Shown in pieces: positions 18,250 through 27,724 of a DNA stretch of 64,000 nt (its first letter is position 1; the number at the start of each line of letters is the position of its first letter). A program made the position numbers and the translations under genes. The notes beneath the pieces are model-generated. The model did no database searches. It was not told where the DNA came from and worked only from the letters and a program-made list of their open reading frames with translations. The stretch comes from Meiothermus sp. Pnk-1 (GTDB lineage: Bacteria; Deinococcota; Deinococci; Deinococcales; Thermaceae). The stretch lies in contig NZ_QKOB01000002.1 of assembly GCF_003226535.1 (NCBI RefSeq), positions 354,666 through 418,665 of the forward strand, read 5' to 3'.

Positions 18250-18954
18250 ATGCGCATCGCGGTGTTTTCGGACGTCCATGGCAATCGGTTCGCGCTCGAG
18301 GCAGTGCTGGAGGATATCCAGTCGCACCACCCCGACGCGCTGGTCAACCTGGGCGACCAGGTCTGGGGCGCGGCTGACCCGGCGGGGGCCTGGCGGCTCC
18401 AGCAAAGCCTAGGGGCTATCACCGTGCGGGGCAACACCGACGAGTTTTTGAGCAAAACAGGCCCCTACGCTGAACTGGCCGATTGGCTCAAAGGACAGCT
18501 CGAACCCGAGGCCCCCCAGCGGCTCAGGGGATTCCCCGTCACCGCCGAGGTGGCCGAAGGCGAGGTGGTGGTGGCCCACGGCTCGCTGCACAACCCCTCG
18601 GAGGCGTTGTTTTTGCGTTTTGAGGGTGGCCAGAGTTATAACGCCTCACCCCGGGAGATGCTGGAGCAGGCCCGGGCTTTCCCCAAAGCCCGGGTGATCG
18701 TGGTGGGGCACACCCACCGGGAGATGCTGCAGGTGCTCGAGGGGATCACCTTCGTCAACGCGGGGCCGGTTTCGCGTCAGTTCGACGGGCTCCCCTTGGC
18801 CCGCTGGGTGCTGCTGGAAAAGCGCGGCTCGGGCTGGACGGTCGCTTTCCGGCGGGTCGAGTACGATGTGGAAGCCGCCGCCCGGTGGGCCCTGGAACAC
18901 GCCCCCATCGGCGAGGCCGAGGCCGCCCATCTGCGCAGTGGAATCCCGAGGTAA
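18250..18954 (+). CDS. Metallophosphoesterase (YfcE/MJ0936-like)
   Basis: A 234-residue calcineurin-like phosphoesterase: FSDVHGN (residues 6-12), NLGDQVWG, RGNTDEF, and VVGHTHREM complete the two-metal site. Substrates of such proteins are phosphodiesters or nucleotides. It is embedded in the urate-to-allantoin genes, 5 nt after puuD and 3 nt before uraH, so co-transcribed; a role in nucleotide dephosphorylation feeding purine degradation is plausible but unproved. Confidence 0.85.
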   Translation: MRIAVFSDVHGNRFALEAVLEDIQSHHPDALVNLGDQVWGAADPAGAWRLQQSLGAITVRGNTDEFLSKTGPYAELADWLKGQLEPEAPQRLRGFPVTAEVAEGEVVVAHGSLHNPSEALFLRFEGGQSYNASPREMLEQARAFPKARVIVVGHTHREMLQVLEGITFVNAGPVSRQFDGLPLARWVLLEKRGSGWTVAFRRVEYDVEAAARWALEHAPIGEAEAAHLRSGIPR

Positions 18955-18957
18955 AGC

Positions 18958-19296
18958 ATGCCCCGCCTTTCTACCCATGTGCTCGACACCTATCACGGCG
19001 CTCCGGCTGCTGGGATGACCTACGCCCTCTATAAGTTGCCTGATCCTGGTGAGCCCTACCTGGCCGCCAGCGGGGTTACCGACGCCGACGGGCGAGCCCT
19101 CTTAGGAGAGGACCTCGAGGCTGGGGTCTACGAGTTGGTCTTTTGGGTAGGGGAGTACTTCGCCAAGCGGGGGGTGGTCACCTCTGAGCCGCCTTTTCTC
19201 GATACCGTACCCCTTCGCTTTGGCCTGGGCGAAGGAAGGTATCACGTTCCTCTGTTGTGCTCGCCCTGGAGCTACACTACCTACCGGGGGTCTTGA
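18958..19296 (+). CDS. uraH: 5-Hydroxyisourate hydrolase (transthyretin-like)
   Basis: Opens the ring of 5-hydroxyisourate to give OHCU. The 112-residue protein has both family hallmarks: STHVLDT at the N-terminus (catalytic His) and the C-terminal YTTYRGS tetrapeptide region. Size matches PucM/HiuH. No signal peptide. It follows the phosphoesterase by 3 nt and precedes the allantoate amidohydrolase gene by 6 nt. Confidence 0.95.
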   Translation: MPRLSTHVLDTYHGAPAAGMTYALYKLPDPGEPYLAASGVTDADGRALLGEDLEAGVYELVFWVGEYFAKRGVVTSEPPFLDTVPLRFGLGEGRYHVPLLCSPWSYTTYRGS

Positions 19297-19302
19297 GCCG
19301 CC

Positions 19303-20526
19303 ATGCTCCGCCGCCTGGCCCAGACCGTCCTCGAGCGCTGCGACCGCCTCGCCCTGTGCACCGAGGCGGCAGGGCAGATCACCCGTACCTTTCTCTGTCC
19401 TCCGATGCGCGAGGTGCACCGGCAGGTGCGAAGCTGGATGGAACACGCCGGGATGCAGGTGCGGCTGGACGCGGTGGGGAACCTTATCGGGACCTACCCC
19501 GCGGCCACCCCGGAGGCCCCCAAGCTGCTCATCGGCTCGCATCTGGACACCGTGCCCGACGCCGGGCGCTACGATGGGGTGCTGGGGGTGCTGCTGGGGA
19601 TTGCGCTGGTGGAAGCTTTAGCAGGCCGGCGGCTGCGCTTCGCCCTCGAGGTGGTGGGCTTTTCCGAGGAGGAAGGGGTGCGCTTTGGGGTTCCCTTTCT
19701 GGGCAGTCGCGCCTTCGCCGGGAGCTTTGAGGAAAAGTTGCTCGGGATAACCGACATAGCAGGGGTCAGCGTGGCCCAGGCCATCCGCGACTTCGGCCTC
19801 GACCCCGCCGAGATCGCCCCGGCGGAGGGGGAATACCTGGGCTACCTCGAGTTCCACATCGAGCAGGGGCCGCTGCTCGAGGCCGAGGGGTTGCCCATGG
19901 GGATCGTGGAGGCGATCGTGGGGCAGAGCCGGCTCGAGCTCGAGTTCGCCGGTCAGGCTGCCCACGCCGGAACTACCCCCATGCACCTGCGCCGCGACGC
20001 CCTGGCGGGGGCGGCCCGGTTCGTCCTGGAGGCTGAGGGCCTGGCCCGCGAGGTCCCGGGCTTGGTCGCCACGGTGGGGCAATTGGCGGTGGAGCCGGGA
20101 GCGGGGAACGTGATCCCGGGCCGGGCGAGGCTGAGCCTGGACCTGCGGCACGCCCGCGACGCGGTGCGCCTGGAGGCGCTCGAGCGCCTCGGCCATGCTG
20201 CCCAGCAGATTGCCCACGAGCGCGGCCTCGGGCTGGCCGTGGCCACTAAACTTGAACAGCCCGCCGTACCGATGGACGCCTGGATGCAATCCCAGCTGGC
20301 GGCGGCGATGGAGGAGTCGGGCTACCCCCCCTATAGGTTGCAAAGCGGGGCCGGGCATGACGCCATGATCCTGGCTCAGCGGATGCCCTCAGCGATGCTG
20401 TTCTTGCGTAGCCCGGGGGGGATCAGCCACAACCCCGCGGAGGCGGTCTGGCCCGAGGATGTCGCGGCTGCCCTCGAGGTTGGGGCGCGCTTTCTTGCGC
20501 GCCTCGATTCGTCGTTGCGCGGCTAG
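19303..20526 (+). CDS. allC: Allantoate amidohydrolase (M20 family)
   Basis: Hydrolyses allantoate to ureidoglycine, CO2 and ammonia. The 407-residue dimetal enzyme shows GSHLDTVPDAGRYDGVLG, FSEEEGVRFGVPFLGSRAF and LEFHIEQGPLLE, the pattern of allantoate amidohydrolases and N-carbamoyl-L-amino-acid hydrolases. Sequence alone does not fully separate these, but a position between uraH and allantoinase makes allantoate the likely substrate. A related but distinct M20 gene lies at 22722. Confidence 0.88.
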   Translation: MLRRLAQTVLERCDRLALCTEAAGQITRTFLCPPMREVHRQVRSWMEHAGMQVRLDAVGNLIGTYPAATPEAPKLLIGSHLDTVPDAGRYDGVLGVLLGIALVEALAGRRLRFALEVVGFSEEEGVRFGVPFLGSRAFAGSFEEKLLGITDIAGVSVAQAIRDFGLDPAEIAPAEGEYLGYLEFHIEQGPLLEAEGLPMGIVEAIVGQSRLELEFAGQAAHAGTTPMHLRRDALAGAARFVLEAEGLAREVPGLVATVGQLAVEPGAGNVIPGRARLSLDLRHARDAVRLEALERLGHAAQQIAHERGLGLAVATKLEQPAVPMDAWMQSQLAAAMEESGYPPYRLQSGAGHDAMILAQRMPSAMLFLRSPGGISHNPAEAVWPEDVAAALEVGARFLARLDSSLRG

Positions 20527-20546
20527 CCCGAGTCTGGCCGCGCCCG

Positions 20547-20555
20547 TGCTATATT
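20547..20555 (+). promoter_or_regulatory. Extended -10 element before allB
   Basis: TGC-TATATT lies 19 nt before the allB ATG, with a GAGGAG ribosome site between. No -35 is clear. It may give extra transcription inside the cluster. Confidence 0.4.
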
Positions 20556-20574
20556 CGGCAGAGGAGCGAATCCC

Positions 20575-21960
20575 ATGGGGCTAGACTTGCTCGTTCGCGG
20601 GGGGTATCTGGTTCGCCCGGAAGGGGTCGCGCGGGCTGATATTGGCGTGCTGGATGGCAAGATTGCCATGATCGAAGCGGAGATCGCCGAGCCTGCCCGC
20701 ACGCTCATCGAGGCCACGGGGAGATATATTTTCCCCGGCCTGATCGATGTTCACGTGCACTTTAACGAGCCGGGCCGCACCCACTGGGAAGGTTTTGCCA
20801 GCGGCTCGGCGGCGCTGGCCGCAGGAGGCGGAACCTTATTCTGTGATATGCCCCTCAACTCGCACCCGCCCGTGCTTACCCGGCGGGAGTTCGACGATAA
20901 GCTCGAGGCCGCCCGCGCCCACTCCTACACCGATTTTGCCCTGTGGGGCGGGCTCACCCCGGACAACCTCGAGCACCTCGAGGAACTCGCCGAAGCCGGG
21001 GTGATGGGGTTCAAAGCTTTCATGGCCAACTCCGGCATTCCCGAGTTCCGCGCCGCGGACGATGCCACCCTCTACGAGGGGATGAAGGCCGCTGCCCGGC
21101 TGGGGTTGCCGGTGGCGGTCCACGCCGAGAGCGACGGGCTCACCGCTCACCTCACCCGGCAGATCCGGGGCAAAGGGGGGACGTCAGCCCGCGATTACCT
21201 GGCCTCCCGGCCCGTTTTCACCGAGCTCGAGGCCATCCAGCGGGCCCTGCTGTTGGCCCAGGAGACCGGTTGCAAACTGCACCTCGTCCATATCTCGAGC
21301 GGGAGCGGGGTGGCGCTGGCCTACCAGGCCAAGGCGCGCGGAGTGGACGTGAGCCTCGAGACCTGTCCGCACTACCTGGCGTTTAGCCAAGCAGACCTCG
21401 AACGCTTGGGCGCGCTGCTCAAATGCGCCCCCCCCGTGCGCGTGCAGGAGGAGCAGGAACTTCTGTGGAGTGGGGTGCTCGCTGGAAAAGTGGACCTCAT
21501 CGCCTCAGACCACTCGCCCAGCCCCCCCGAGCTCAAGGAGGGGGGCGATTTTTTCGCTCTCTGGGGGGGGATCTCGGGGGTGCAATCCACCTTGCCGGTG
21601 CTGTTCAGCGAGGGGTATTGGGCGCGGGGGCTTCCGCTGGAGGCGATCAGCCGGATGACCGCCTGCTACCCTGCGCAGCGTTTTGGCTTTGCCTCAAAGG
21701 GCCGGGTCGCGGTGGGCTTCGACGCCGATCTGACCTTGGTGGACCTCGAGGCGGAGTTCACCCTGGATCGAGAGGGGCTTTTTTACCGCCACCCCCAAAG
21801 CCCCTACCTCGGACGGCGCTTCAAGGGTAGGGTGGTACACACCCTGATCCGCGGCCAGACGGTTTTTGCTGAGGGGAAGCTTTACCCGGAGGTTCGCGGC
21901 CAGCTGGTTCGGCCCCGGGTGCGAAGGGGGTTGGGGGGTTCGGGTAGAATCGCCGAATAG
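20575..21960 (+). CDS. allB: Allantoinase
   Basis: Hydrolyses S-allantoin to allantoate. The 461-residue amidohydrolase has the metal-binding DVHVHFNEPGRTHWEG, the Lys to be carboxylated in MGFKAFMANSG, VHAESD, LVHISSG, and ASDHSPSP near residue 310. These match allantoinases better than dihydroorotases, and context agrees. The frame ends 11 nt before allE, whose ribosome site AGGAGG follows the stop. Confidence 0.95.
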   Translation: MGLDLLVRGGYLVRPEGVARADIGVLDGKIAMIEAEIAEPARTLIEATGRYIFPGLIDVHVHFNEPGRTHWEGFASGSAALAAGGGTLFCDMPLNSHPPVLTRREFDDKLEAARAHSYTDFALWGGLTPDNLEHLEELAEAGVMGFKAFMANSGIPEFRAADDATLYEGMKAAARLGLPVAVHAESDGLTAHLTRQIRGKGGTSARDYLASRPVFTELEAIQRALLLAQETGCKLHLVHISSGSGVALAYQAKARGVDVSLETCPHYLAFSQADLERLGALLKCAPPVRVQEEQELLWSGVLAGKVDLIASDHSPSPPELKEGGDFFALWGGISGVQSTLPVLFSEGYWARGLPLEAISRMTACYPAQRFGFASKGRVAVGFDADLTLVDLEAEFTLDREGLFYRHPQSPYLGRRFKGRVVHTLIRGQTVFAEGKLYPEVRGQLVRPRVRRGLGGSGRIAE

Positions 21961-21971
21961 CAGGAGGTTTC

Positions 21972-22721
21972 ATGCAACAGCTCGGTATGACCCGCAGTTC
22001 CTATCGGCGCGACCACGCCCTCATCACCCCCGACACCTTCATCCGCACCCCCCTGCCAGGCTGGCAGGATTCGGCCTGTATCGTCCACATATCGCCGCAG
22101 ATGGGGGCGGCGTTCACCATGTACCAGGTGGAGCTGCCGGCTTCCGGCAGGGGGGAGGCTACTTTGGCGGGGGTCGAGCGCTTTGTGTACGTGCTCGAGG
22201 GCGAGATCCTGGCCCATCTGGGGGGAAAGACCCACTCCCTGACTCAGGGGGGCTACGCCTTTTTTCCCGCCGGGGTCTCGCACGTGCTAGAGGCGGTGGG
22301 AAAGGCCCGCTTGGCGGTGTATGAGAAGCCCTTCCGGCCGCTAGATGGGGTACTGGCGCCCAGCGTGATCGTGGGGAACGAGGCCGACGTGGAGGGTAGA
22401 CCGCTGGGCGACGACCCCGACCTGATCGTACGGATGCTCCTCCCCGACCAGCTTTCCTACGACATGGCGGTCAACACCATGACCTTTAACCCCGGGGCCG
22501 CGCTCCCGCTGGTGGAGGTGCACGTGATGGAGCACGGCCTTTTGATGCTCCAAGGTGGTGGCCTCTACCGCCTCAGCGACCGTTGGTATCCGGTGGCAGC
22601 GGGAGACGTGATCTACATGGCCCCCTACTGTCCGCAGTGGTTTGGGGCCATTGGGAAGCAGCCCGCGCGCTACCTGCTTTATAAAGATGCCAACCGCCAC
22701 CCGCTTGAGCAGGAGGGCTAG
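21972..22721 (+). CDS. allE: (S)-Ureidoglycine aminohydrolase (bicupin)
   Basis: Releases ammonia from ureidoglycine to give S-ureidoglycolate. The 249 residues form two cupin barrels, as in YlbA/UGLYAH; the N-terminal half has FVYVLEGEILAHLGG and the C-terminal, metal-binding half VEVHVMEHGLLMLQGGGLY with MAPYCPQWF. Its presence marks the plant-like ureide route. The next gene starts directly at the base after its stop. Confidence 0.92.
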   Translation: MQQLGMTRSSYRRDHALITPDTFIRTPLPGWQDSACIVHISPQMGAAFTMYQVELPASGRGEATLAGVERFVYVLEGEILAHLGGKTHSLTQGGYAFFPAGVSHVLEAVGKARLAVYEKPFRPLDGVLAPSVIVGNEADVEGRPLGDDPDLIVRMLLPDQLSYDMAVNTMTFNPGAALPLVEVHVMEHGLLMLQGGGLYRLSDRWYPVAAGDVIYMAPYCPQWFGAIGKQPARYLLYKDANRHPLEQEG

Positions 22722-23954
22722 GTGAACGTCGATATCCAGCGCCTAATGGGGGAGATCGAGCGCCTTGCTGCCTTCTCGGACGCGCCCGCTCCCGCTGTGA
22801 CCCGCGTCCTCTACACCCCCACCGATCTAGCCGCCCGGGCCTATTTGAAGTCGCTTTTTGCCGAGGCGGATCTCGAGCTGCGGGAGGATGCCTTGGGTAA
22901 CCTCTTTGCCCGCTGGGTCGGTGCGGAACCGGATCTCCCTGCGGTGGGTACAGGCTCCCACACCGATGCCATCCCCTACGCGGGCCGTTACGACGGGGTG
23001 GTGGGGGTCTTGGGCGGCCTCGAGGCTATCCGTGCCCTCCAGAGGGCAGGTTTTCGGCCCCGCCGCTCCGTTGAACTCCTGATGTTCACCGCCGAGGAGC
23101 CCACCCGCTTCGGGGTAGGCTGCTTGGGAAGCCGCGCCCTCAGCGGGGCCTGGACGGCGGAGATGCTCGAGCGCCTCCGGGATTCGGAGGGCAAGAGCCT
23201 GGACGAAGCCCGGACCGAGGCGGGTTTTTCCGGAGGGCTCGAGACGGTGCGCCTCCCCGAGGGTTACTACTCGGCCTTCGTGGAGCTGCACATCGAGCAA
23301 GGGCCTCTGCTCGAGCGGGAGAATCTCCCGCTGGGCATCGTCACCGCCATCGCTGCGCCCGCCTCGTTGGTGGTCCGGCTCAACGGCCAGGGTGGACATG
23401 CCGGAGCCGTGCTGATGTCGGAGCGCCGGGACGCCCTTTTGGCCGGGGCAGAGATCGCCCTCGAGGTGGAGCGCGCTACCCTGGCCACCGGCGCGCCGGA
23501 TACGGTGGGTACGACAGGGGTCTTCAAGGTTCACCCCGGGGCCATCAACAGCATTCCCAGCCGGGTTGAGCTAGGGATTGACCTCCGCGACATTGACGGG
23601 GTCCGCCGGGACGGGGTGGTCGAACGGGTGGTTGCGGCGGTGGGGAAGATTTGCCAACGCCGTGGCATCGACTACGAGGTAGAGGTGCTGAACGCCGACC
23701 CGCCCGCCCAGAGCGGGGAAGAGGTGGTGCGGGCGCTCGAGGCCAGCGCGCGGGAGCTCGCTCTGCCCTACCGAAAGATGGTCAGCCGAGCCTATCACGA
23801 CTCGCTCTTCATGGCCCGCCTCTGCCCTACCGCGATGCTCTTCATCCCCTGCAAAAATGGTTGGAGCCACCGTCCAGACGAGTACGCTTCGCCCGAGCAT
23901 ATCGAGCTGGGGGTGCGGGTGTTGGCCCGCACCCTGGCGCGCTTGGCGTCGTAG
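22722..23954 (+). CDS. Ureidoglycolate amidohydrolase-like M20 hydrolase
   Basis: Predicted to convert ureidoglycolate to glyoxylate, CO2 and two ammonia, the last step of the ureide route. The 410-residue protein has TGSHTDAIPYAGRYDGVVG, MFTAEEPTRFGVGCLGSR and VELHIEQGPLLERE; the phrase DAIPYAGRYDGVVGVLG and EEPTRFG recall plant UAH rather than allantoate amidohydrolase. GTG start abutting allE with GGAGG just upstream. No ureidoglycolate lyase (AllA) gene is in the cluster, supporting this role. N-carbamoyl amino acid hydrolysis is the alternative. Confidence 0.78.
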   Translation: MNVDIQRLMGEIERLAAFSDAPAPAVTRVLYTPTDLAARAYLKSLFAEADLELREDALGNLFARWVGAEPDLPAVGTGSHTDAIPYAGRYDGVVGVLGGLEAIRALQRAGFRPRRSVELLMFTAEEPTRFGVGCLGSRALSGAWTAEMLERLRDSEGKSLDEARTEAGFSGGLETVRLPEGYYSAFVELHIEQGPLLERENLPLGIVTAIAAPASLVVRLNGQGGHAGAVLMSERRDALLAGAEIALEVERATLATGAPDTVGTTGVFKVHPGAINSIPSRVELGIDLRDIDGVRRDGVVERVVAAVGKICQRRGIDYEVEVLNADPPAQSGEEVVRALEASARELALPYRKMVSRAYHDSLFMARLCPTAMLFIPCKNGWSHRPDEYASPEHIELGVRVLARTLARLAS

Positions 23955-23972
23955 CGGTTCTTTTCGTATACT
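23943..23972 (+). promoter_or_regulatory. Candidate promoter of the xdh genes
   Basis: TTGGCG (23943-23948), 18 nt, TATACT (23967-23972). It overlaps the end of the preceding gene and would start a transcript about 28 nt before xdhA. Confidence 0.5.
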
Positions 23973-24007
23973 CGTCCAATAACGGCCCGACGGCCTGGCG
24001 GAGGTCT

Positions 24008-25399
24008 ATGCAGCCTATACGCTTTACCCTCAACGGCAAGGAAGTGGTGCTGTGGGGGGTGGATCCCCACACCAACTTGCTCACCTGGCTGCGCCAGAAC
24101 GGGTTCACCGGCAGCAAGGAAGGCTGTGCGGAAGGAGAGTGCGGGGCTTGTGCGGTGGCCCTCGTGCGCCAGGATGCCGAAGGCCGTACCCGCTACGAGG
24201 TGGTGAACGGCTGTTTGCTGTTGCTGCCTATGCTGCACGCTCAAGAAGTGGTGACCGTCGAGGGCATCGGCTCGCCGGAGTTGCACCCGGTGCAGGCTGC
24301 TATGCTCCGAGGGGGATCCCAGTGCGGTTATTGCACCCCGGGGTTTGTGGTGAGCCTGTTCGCCGAGTATTACCGCCCGGGGCGAGAGGGCTTCGACCTG
24401 GAGGCCCTAAGCGGCAACCTCTGCCGCTGTACCGGTTATCGCCCTATCAAGGACGCGGCGCTTGGCCTGCCGCTTCCTGACCCGGAGGATCCCTTCCGCA
24501 AGCGGTTAGAAGAGCCTGCCCCCCTTCCTGAGCCGCTGGAGTACACCCAGCTCGAGCGCCGCTTCTACCGCCCCGCTACCCTGCCGGAGCTGTTCGATCT
24601 CCTGCAGAGGCACCCTCAGGCCAGGCTCATCGCCGGGGGTACCGATCTCGTGGTCGAGGCTAACCTGCGCCACTCCCGCTGGCCCACCTTGGTGAGCCTC
24701 GAGGCCATCCCCGAGATGGGGCGGATCGATTGGGGGGCTGACTACCTGGAGATCGGTGCGGCGGTCCCCTTGAGCCGCATCGAGGAGGAAATTCGGGGTA
24801 AGCTGCCTCTGCTGGAGGAGCTGCTGCCCCTCTTCGCCTCGCGGCCCTTGCGCAACCGGGCTACGTTAGGGGGCAACCTGGCTACGGCCTCCCCCATAGG
24901 GGACTCGGCCCCGGCGCTACTGGCCTTGGGGGCGTGGGTGCGGGTGGCCTCGGCCAGGGGCCAGCGGCTTATCCCTCTCGACGAATTCTTCCTCGCTTAC
25001 CGTAAGACGGCCCTCGAGGGGGGCGAGGTCATCCTCTCGGTGCAGATCCCTCGCCCCTTCCCGGAGATTGGACGTTTCTACAAGGTTGCTAAACGCCACC
25101 GGGACGACATCAGCACCGTGGCGGGGGCCTTTGCGCTCGAGCTGGCCGGAAACGGCACGGTCTCGCGGATTCGCATCGCCTATGGCGGGGTGGCGGCGAC
25201 CCCCGTCCGGGCGAAGCTCACCGAAGCAGCCTTGGTGGGCAAGCCCTGGAACCTGGCCGCGGTGCAGGCCGCCTCGAGGGTGCTGTCCACCGAGTTTCGC
25301 CCCATCAGCGATCACCGGGGTAGCGCCGAGTACCGCACGGCGATGGTGGCCAAGCTGTTGGAGAAGTTCTTTTATGAATCCTCAGAGGTACCGGCATGA
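24008..25399 (+). CDS. xdhA: Xanthine dehydrogenase, Fe-S/FAD subunit
   Basis: A 463-residue subunit carrying electrons from the Mo site to FAD/NAD. The N-terminal 2Fe-2S ferredoxin has CAEGECGACAVAL; the second cluster has CGYCTPGF and GNLCRCTGYRPI; an FAD domain follows with IAGGTDLVVEANLR and the ATLGGNLATASPIGDSAP loop. I start at ATG 24008, directly before the first beta strand, since the longer open frame overlaps the upstream gene. FeS and FAD domains fused in one chain are of the bacterial XdhA type. Confidence 0.94.
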   Translation: MQPIRFTLNGKEVVLWGVDPHTNLLTWLRQNGFTGSKEGCAEGECGACAVALVRQDAEGRTRYEVVNGCLLLLPMLHAQEVVTVEGIGSPELHPVQAAMLRGGSQCGYCTPGFVVSLFAEYYRPGREGFDLEALSGNLCRCTGYRPIKDAALGLPLPDPEDPFRKRLEEPAPLPEPLEYTQLERRFYRPATLPELFDLLQRHPQARLIAGGTDLVVEANLRHSRWPTLVSLEAIPEMGRIDWGADYLEIGAAVPLSRIEEEIRGKLPLLEELLPLFASRPLRNRATLGGNLATASPIGDSAPALLALGAWVRVASARGQRLIPLDEFFLAYRKTALEGGEVILSVQIPRPFPEIGRFYKVAKRHRDDISTVAGAFALELAGNGTVSRIRIAYGGVAATPVRAKLTEAALVGKPWNLAAVQAASRVLSTEFRPISDHRGSAEYRTAMVAKLLEKFFYESSEVPA

Positions 25400-25415
25400 C
25401 CGTTGGGGGTGTAGC

Positions 25416-27722
25416 ATGAAGATCGTCGGCCAGCCCATCCCTCATGAGAGCGCCCGGGAGCACGTCACTGGCCGGGCCCTCTATACCGATGACCTCGGCG
25501 GGCGGTTTACGAACTTGCTCCACGCCTGGCCGGTGCAGTCCCCGCACGCCCATGCCAAGATTCTGCGGCTCAAGGCGGAAGGGGCGCTCTTGGTCCCCGG
25601 TGTCCTTCACGTCCTCACCGCCGCTGACGTGCCCGGCCACAACAACGTAGGGCCGGTGCGCCCCGACGAGCCTCTTTTCCCCGAAGAAGTGATGTACCAC
25701 GCCCAGGCAGTGGCTTGGGTGGTGGCCGAGAGCGAGGAGGCCGCCCGATTGGGGGCGGAGCGGGTAGAGGTCGAATACGCGCCGCTCCCGGCGACAATCA
25801 CCCTGGAGGAGGCGATCAACCGGCAGAGCTTTTTGAACGACCCTCTTCGGGTGCGCAAGGGCGAGCCCGAGCAGGCTATCCTGGAAGCCCCGCACAAGCT
25901 CAAGGGAAAGCTCGAGATCGGAGGGCAAGAGCACTTCTACCTCGAGACCCAAGCTGCCCTTGCCTATCTCGACGAGTATGGCCAGGTGATGGTGCATTCT
26001 TCCACCCAGCACCCCAGCGAAACCCAGGCTATCGTGGCCGAGGTGCTGGGCCTACCCCGCCACCGGGTCACGGTGCAGTGCCTGCGGATGGGCGGAGGGT
26101 TTGGGGGTAAGGAGACCCAGGCTAACACTTGGGCGGCGGTAGCCGCGCTGGCGGCTTGGAAAACCGGACAGCCGGTGCGGGTGCGGCTCAACCGCACCCA
26201 GGACATGACCCTCACCGGCAAGCGCCACCCCTTTATGGGCAAGTTCTCGGTGGGCTTTGACGACGAGGGGAGGATCCTGGGGCTCAAGCTCGAGCTCTAC
26301 TCCGATGGCGGCTGGAGCCTGGACCTCTCCGAGGCGGTGTTGCTGCGCGCCCTCTTGCACTGCGATAACGCCTACCACATCCCTCACCTGGAGGTGGTGG
26401 GGCGGGTTTGCAAAACCCATAAAACTTCCCAGACCGCCTTCCGCGGCTTTGGCGGGCCGCAGGGGATGGTGATGATCGAGGAGATCCTGGACCGCGTAGC
26501 CCGTACCTTAGGGCTGCCCCCTGAAGCGGTGCGGGAGCGCAACTTTTACCGCGAAGGGGATACTACCCACTACCTCCAGCCGGTCAAGGATGCCGAGCGG
26601 ATTGAGCGTATCTGGTACGAGTTGAAGACCACCAGCGACTTTGCTGCCCGCCGTCAACAGATCGCCGAGTTCAACGCGGCGCACCCGCACAAGAAGCGAG
26701 GCATTGCCCTCACCCCGGTCAAATTCGGCATCTCCTTCAACGCCATCCAGTACAACCAGGCCGGGGCCTTGGTGCTGGTCTACCAAGATGGCAGCGTGCT
26801 GGTGAACCACGGCGGCACCGAGATGGGACAGGGGGTCCACACCAAGATCCTGCAGATCGCCGCACACAGCTTAGGGGTTCCGCTCGAGCAGGTGCGCATC
26901 GCCCCTACCCGCACCGATAAGGTGCCCAACACCTCCGCTACCGCCGCTTCCACCGGGAGCGACCTCAACGGAGCCGCGGTCAGAAACGCCTGCGAAACCA
27001 TCAAAGCCCGCCTGGCCCAGGTCGCGGCCCAGCGCTTGGGGGTAAACCCCCAGGACGTCGTTTTCCAAGAGGGGTGGGTCTATCCCTTGGGGTCTCCGGA
27101 GAAGGCTGTACCTTTCGTGGATATTGTCAAGGCCGCGCATGCGCAGCGCGTCCAGTTGTGGTCGGATGGCTTTTACCGCACCCCCGGGCTGCACTTTGAC
27201 CGCGCCAAGGGCCAAGGCCATCCCTTCCACTACTTCGCCTACGGTGCGGCGGTGAGCGAGGTCGAGGTGGACGGCTTCACCGGCCAGTACCGCTTGCGCC
27301 GGGTGGACATCCTGCACGACGTGGGAGACTCCCTCTCGCCCTTGGTGGATTTGGGGCAGGTGGAGGGAGGGTTTTTTCAGGGGATGGGCTGGCTGACCCT
27401 GGAAGAGCTTGTCTGGGACGCCGAGGGTCGCCTGGTCACCAAAGGGGCTAGCACCTACAAGCTTCCAAGCCTGGCCGATCTGCCCGAGGTGTTTAACGTG
27501 CGCTTCCTCGAGCGGGCTACCGAGCCCGGGGTGGTTTACGGCTCCAAGGCCGTGGGAGAGCCCCCGCTGATGCTGGCTATCTCGGTGCGGGAAGCGCTGA
27601 AGGACGCGGTGGCCGCCTTTGGCGCTGGAGGGGTGGTCGAGCTGGCTTGCCCGGCCACCATGGAGGCGGTGTACTGGGCCATCGAGAAGGTGCGCTCGAG
27701 GGCGATGGTGTCGGGCGATTGA
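25416..27722 (+). CDS. xdhB: Xanthine dehydrogenase, molybdopterin subunit
   Basis: The 768-residue catalytic subunit hydroxylates hypoxanthine and xanthine to urate. It has the Mo-cofactor loops LRMGGGFGGKET and FRGFGGPQG, TEMGQGVHTK, and the catalytic Glu in SKAVGEPPLML (about residue 720). Start at ATG 25416 (MKIVGQPIPH), the usual beginning of this subunit. The xdhC gene begins 2 nt after its stop. Confidence 0.95.
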   Translation: MKIVGQPIPHESAREHVTGRALYTDDLGGRFTNLLHAWPVQSPHAHAKILRLKAEGALLVPGVLHVLTAADVPGHNNVGPVRPDEPLFPEEVMYHAQAVAWVVAESEEAARLGAERVEVEYAPLPATITLEEAINRQSFLNDPLRVRKGEPEQAILEAPHKLKGKLEIGGQEHFYLETQAALAYLDEYGQVMVHSSTQHPSETQAIVAEVLGLPRHRVTVQCLRMGGGFGGKETQANTWAAVAALAAWKTGQPVRVRLNRTQDMTLTGKRHPFMGKFSVGFDDEGRILGLKLELYSDGGWSLDLSEAVLLRALLHCDNAYHIPHLEVVGRVCKTHKTSQTAFRGFGGPQGMVMIEEILDRVARTLGLPPEAVRERNFYREGDTTHYLQPVKDAERIERIWYELKTTSDFAARRQQIAEFNAAHPHKKRGIALTPVKFGISFNAIQYNQAGALVLVYQDGSVLVNHGGTEMGQGVHTKILQIAAHSLGVPLEQVRIAPTRTDKVPNTSATAASTGSDLNGAAVRNACETIKARLAQVAAQRLGVNPQDVVFQEGWVYPLGSPEKAVPFVDIVKAAHAQRVQLWSDGFYRTPGLHFDRAKGQGHPFHYFAYGAAVSEVEVDGFTGQYRLRRVDILHDVGDSLSPLVDLGQVEGGFFQGMGWLTLEELVWDAEGRLVTKGASTYKLPSLADLPEVFNVRFLERATEPGVVYGSKAVGEPPLMLAISVREALKDAVAAFGAGGVVELACPATMEAVYWAIEKVRSRAMVSGD

Positions 27723-27724
27723 GT

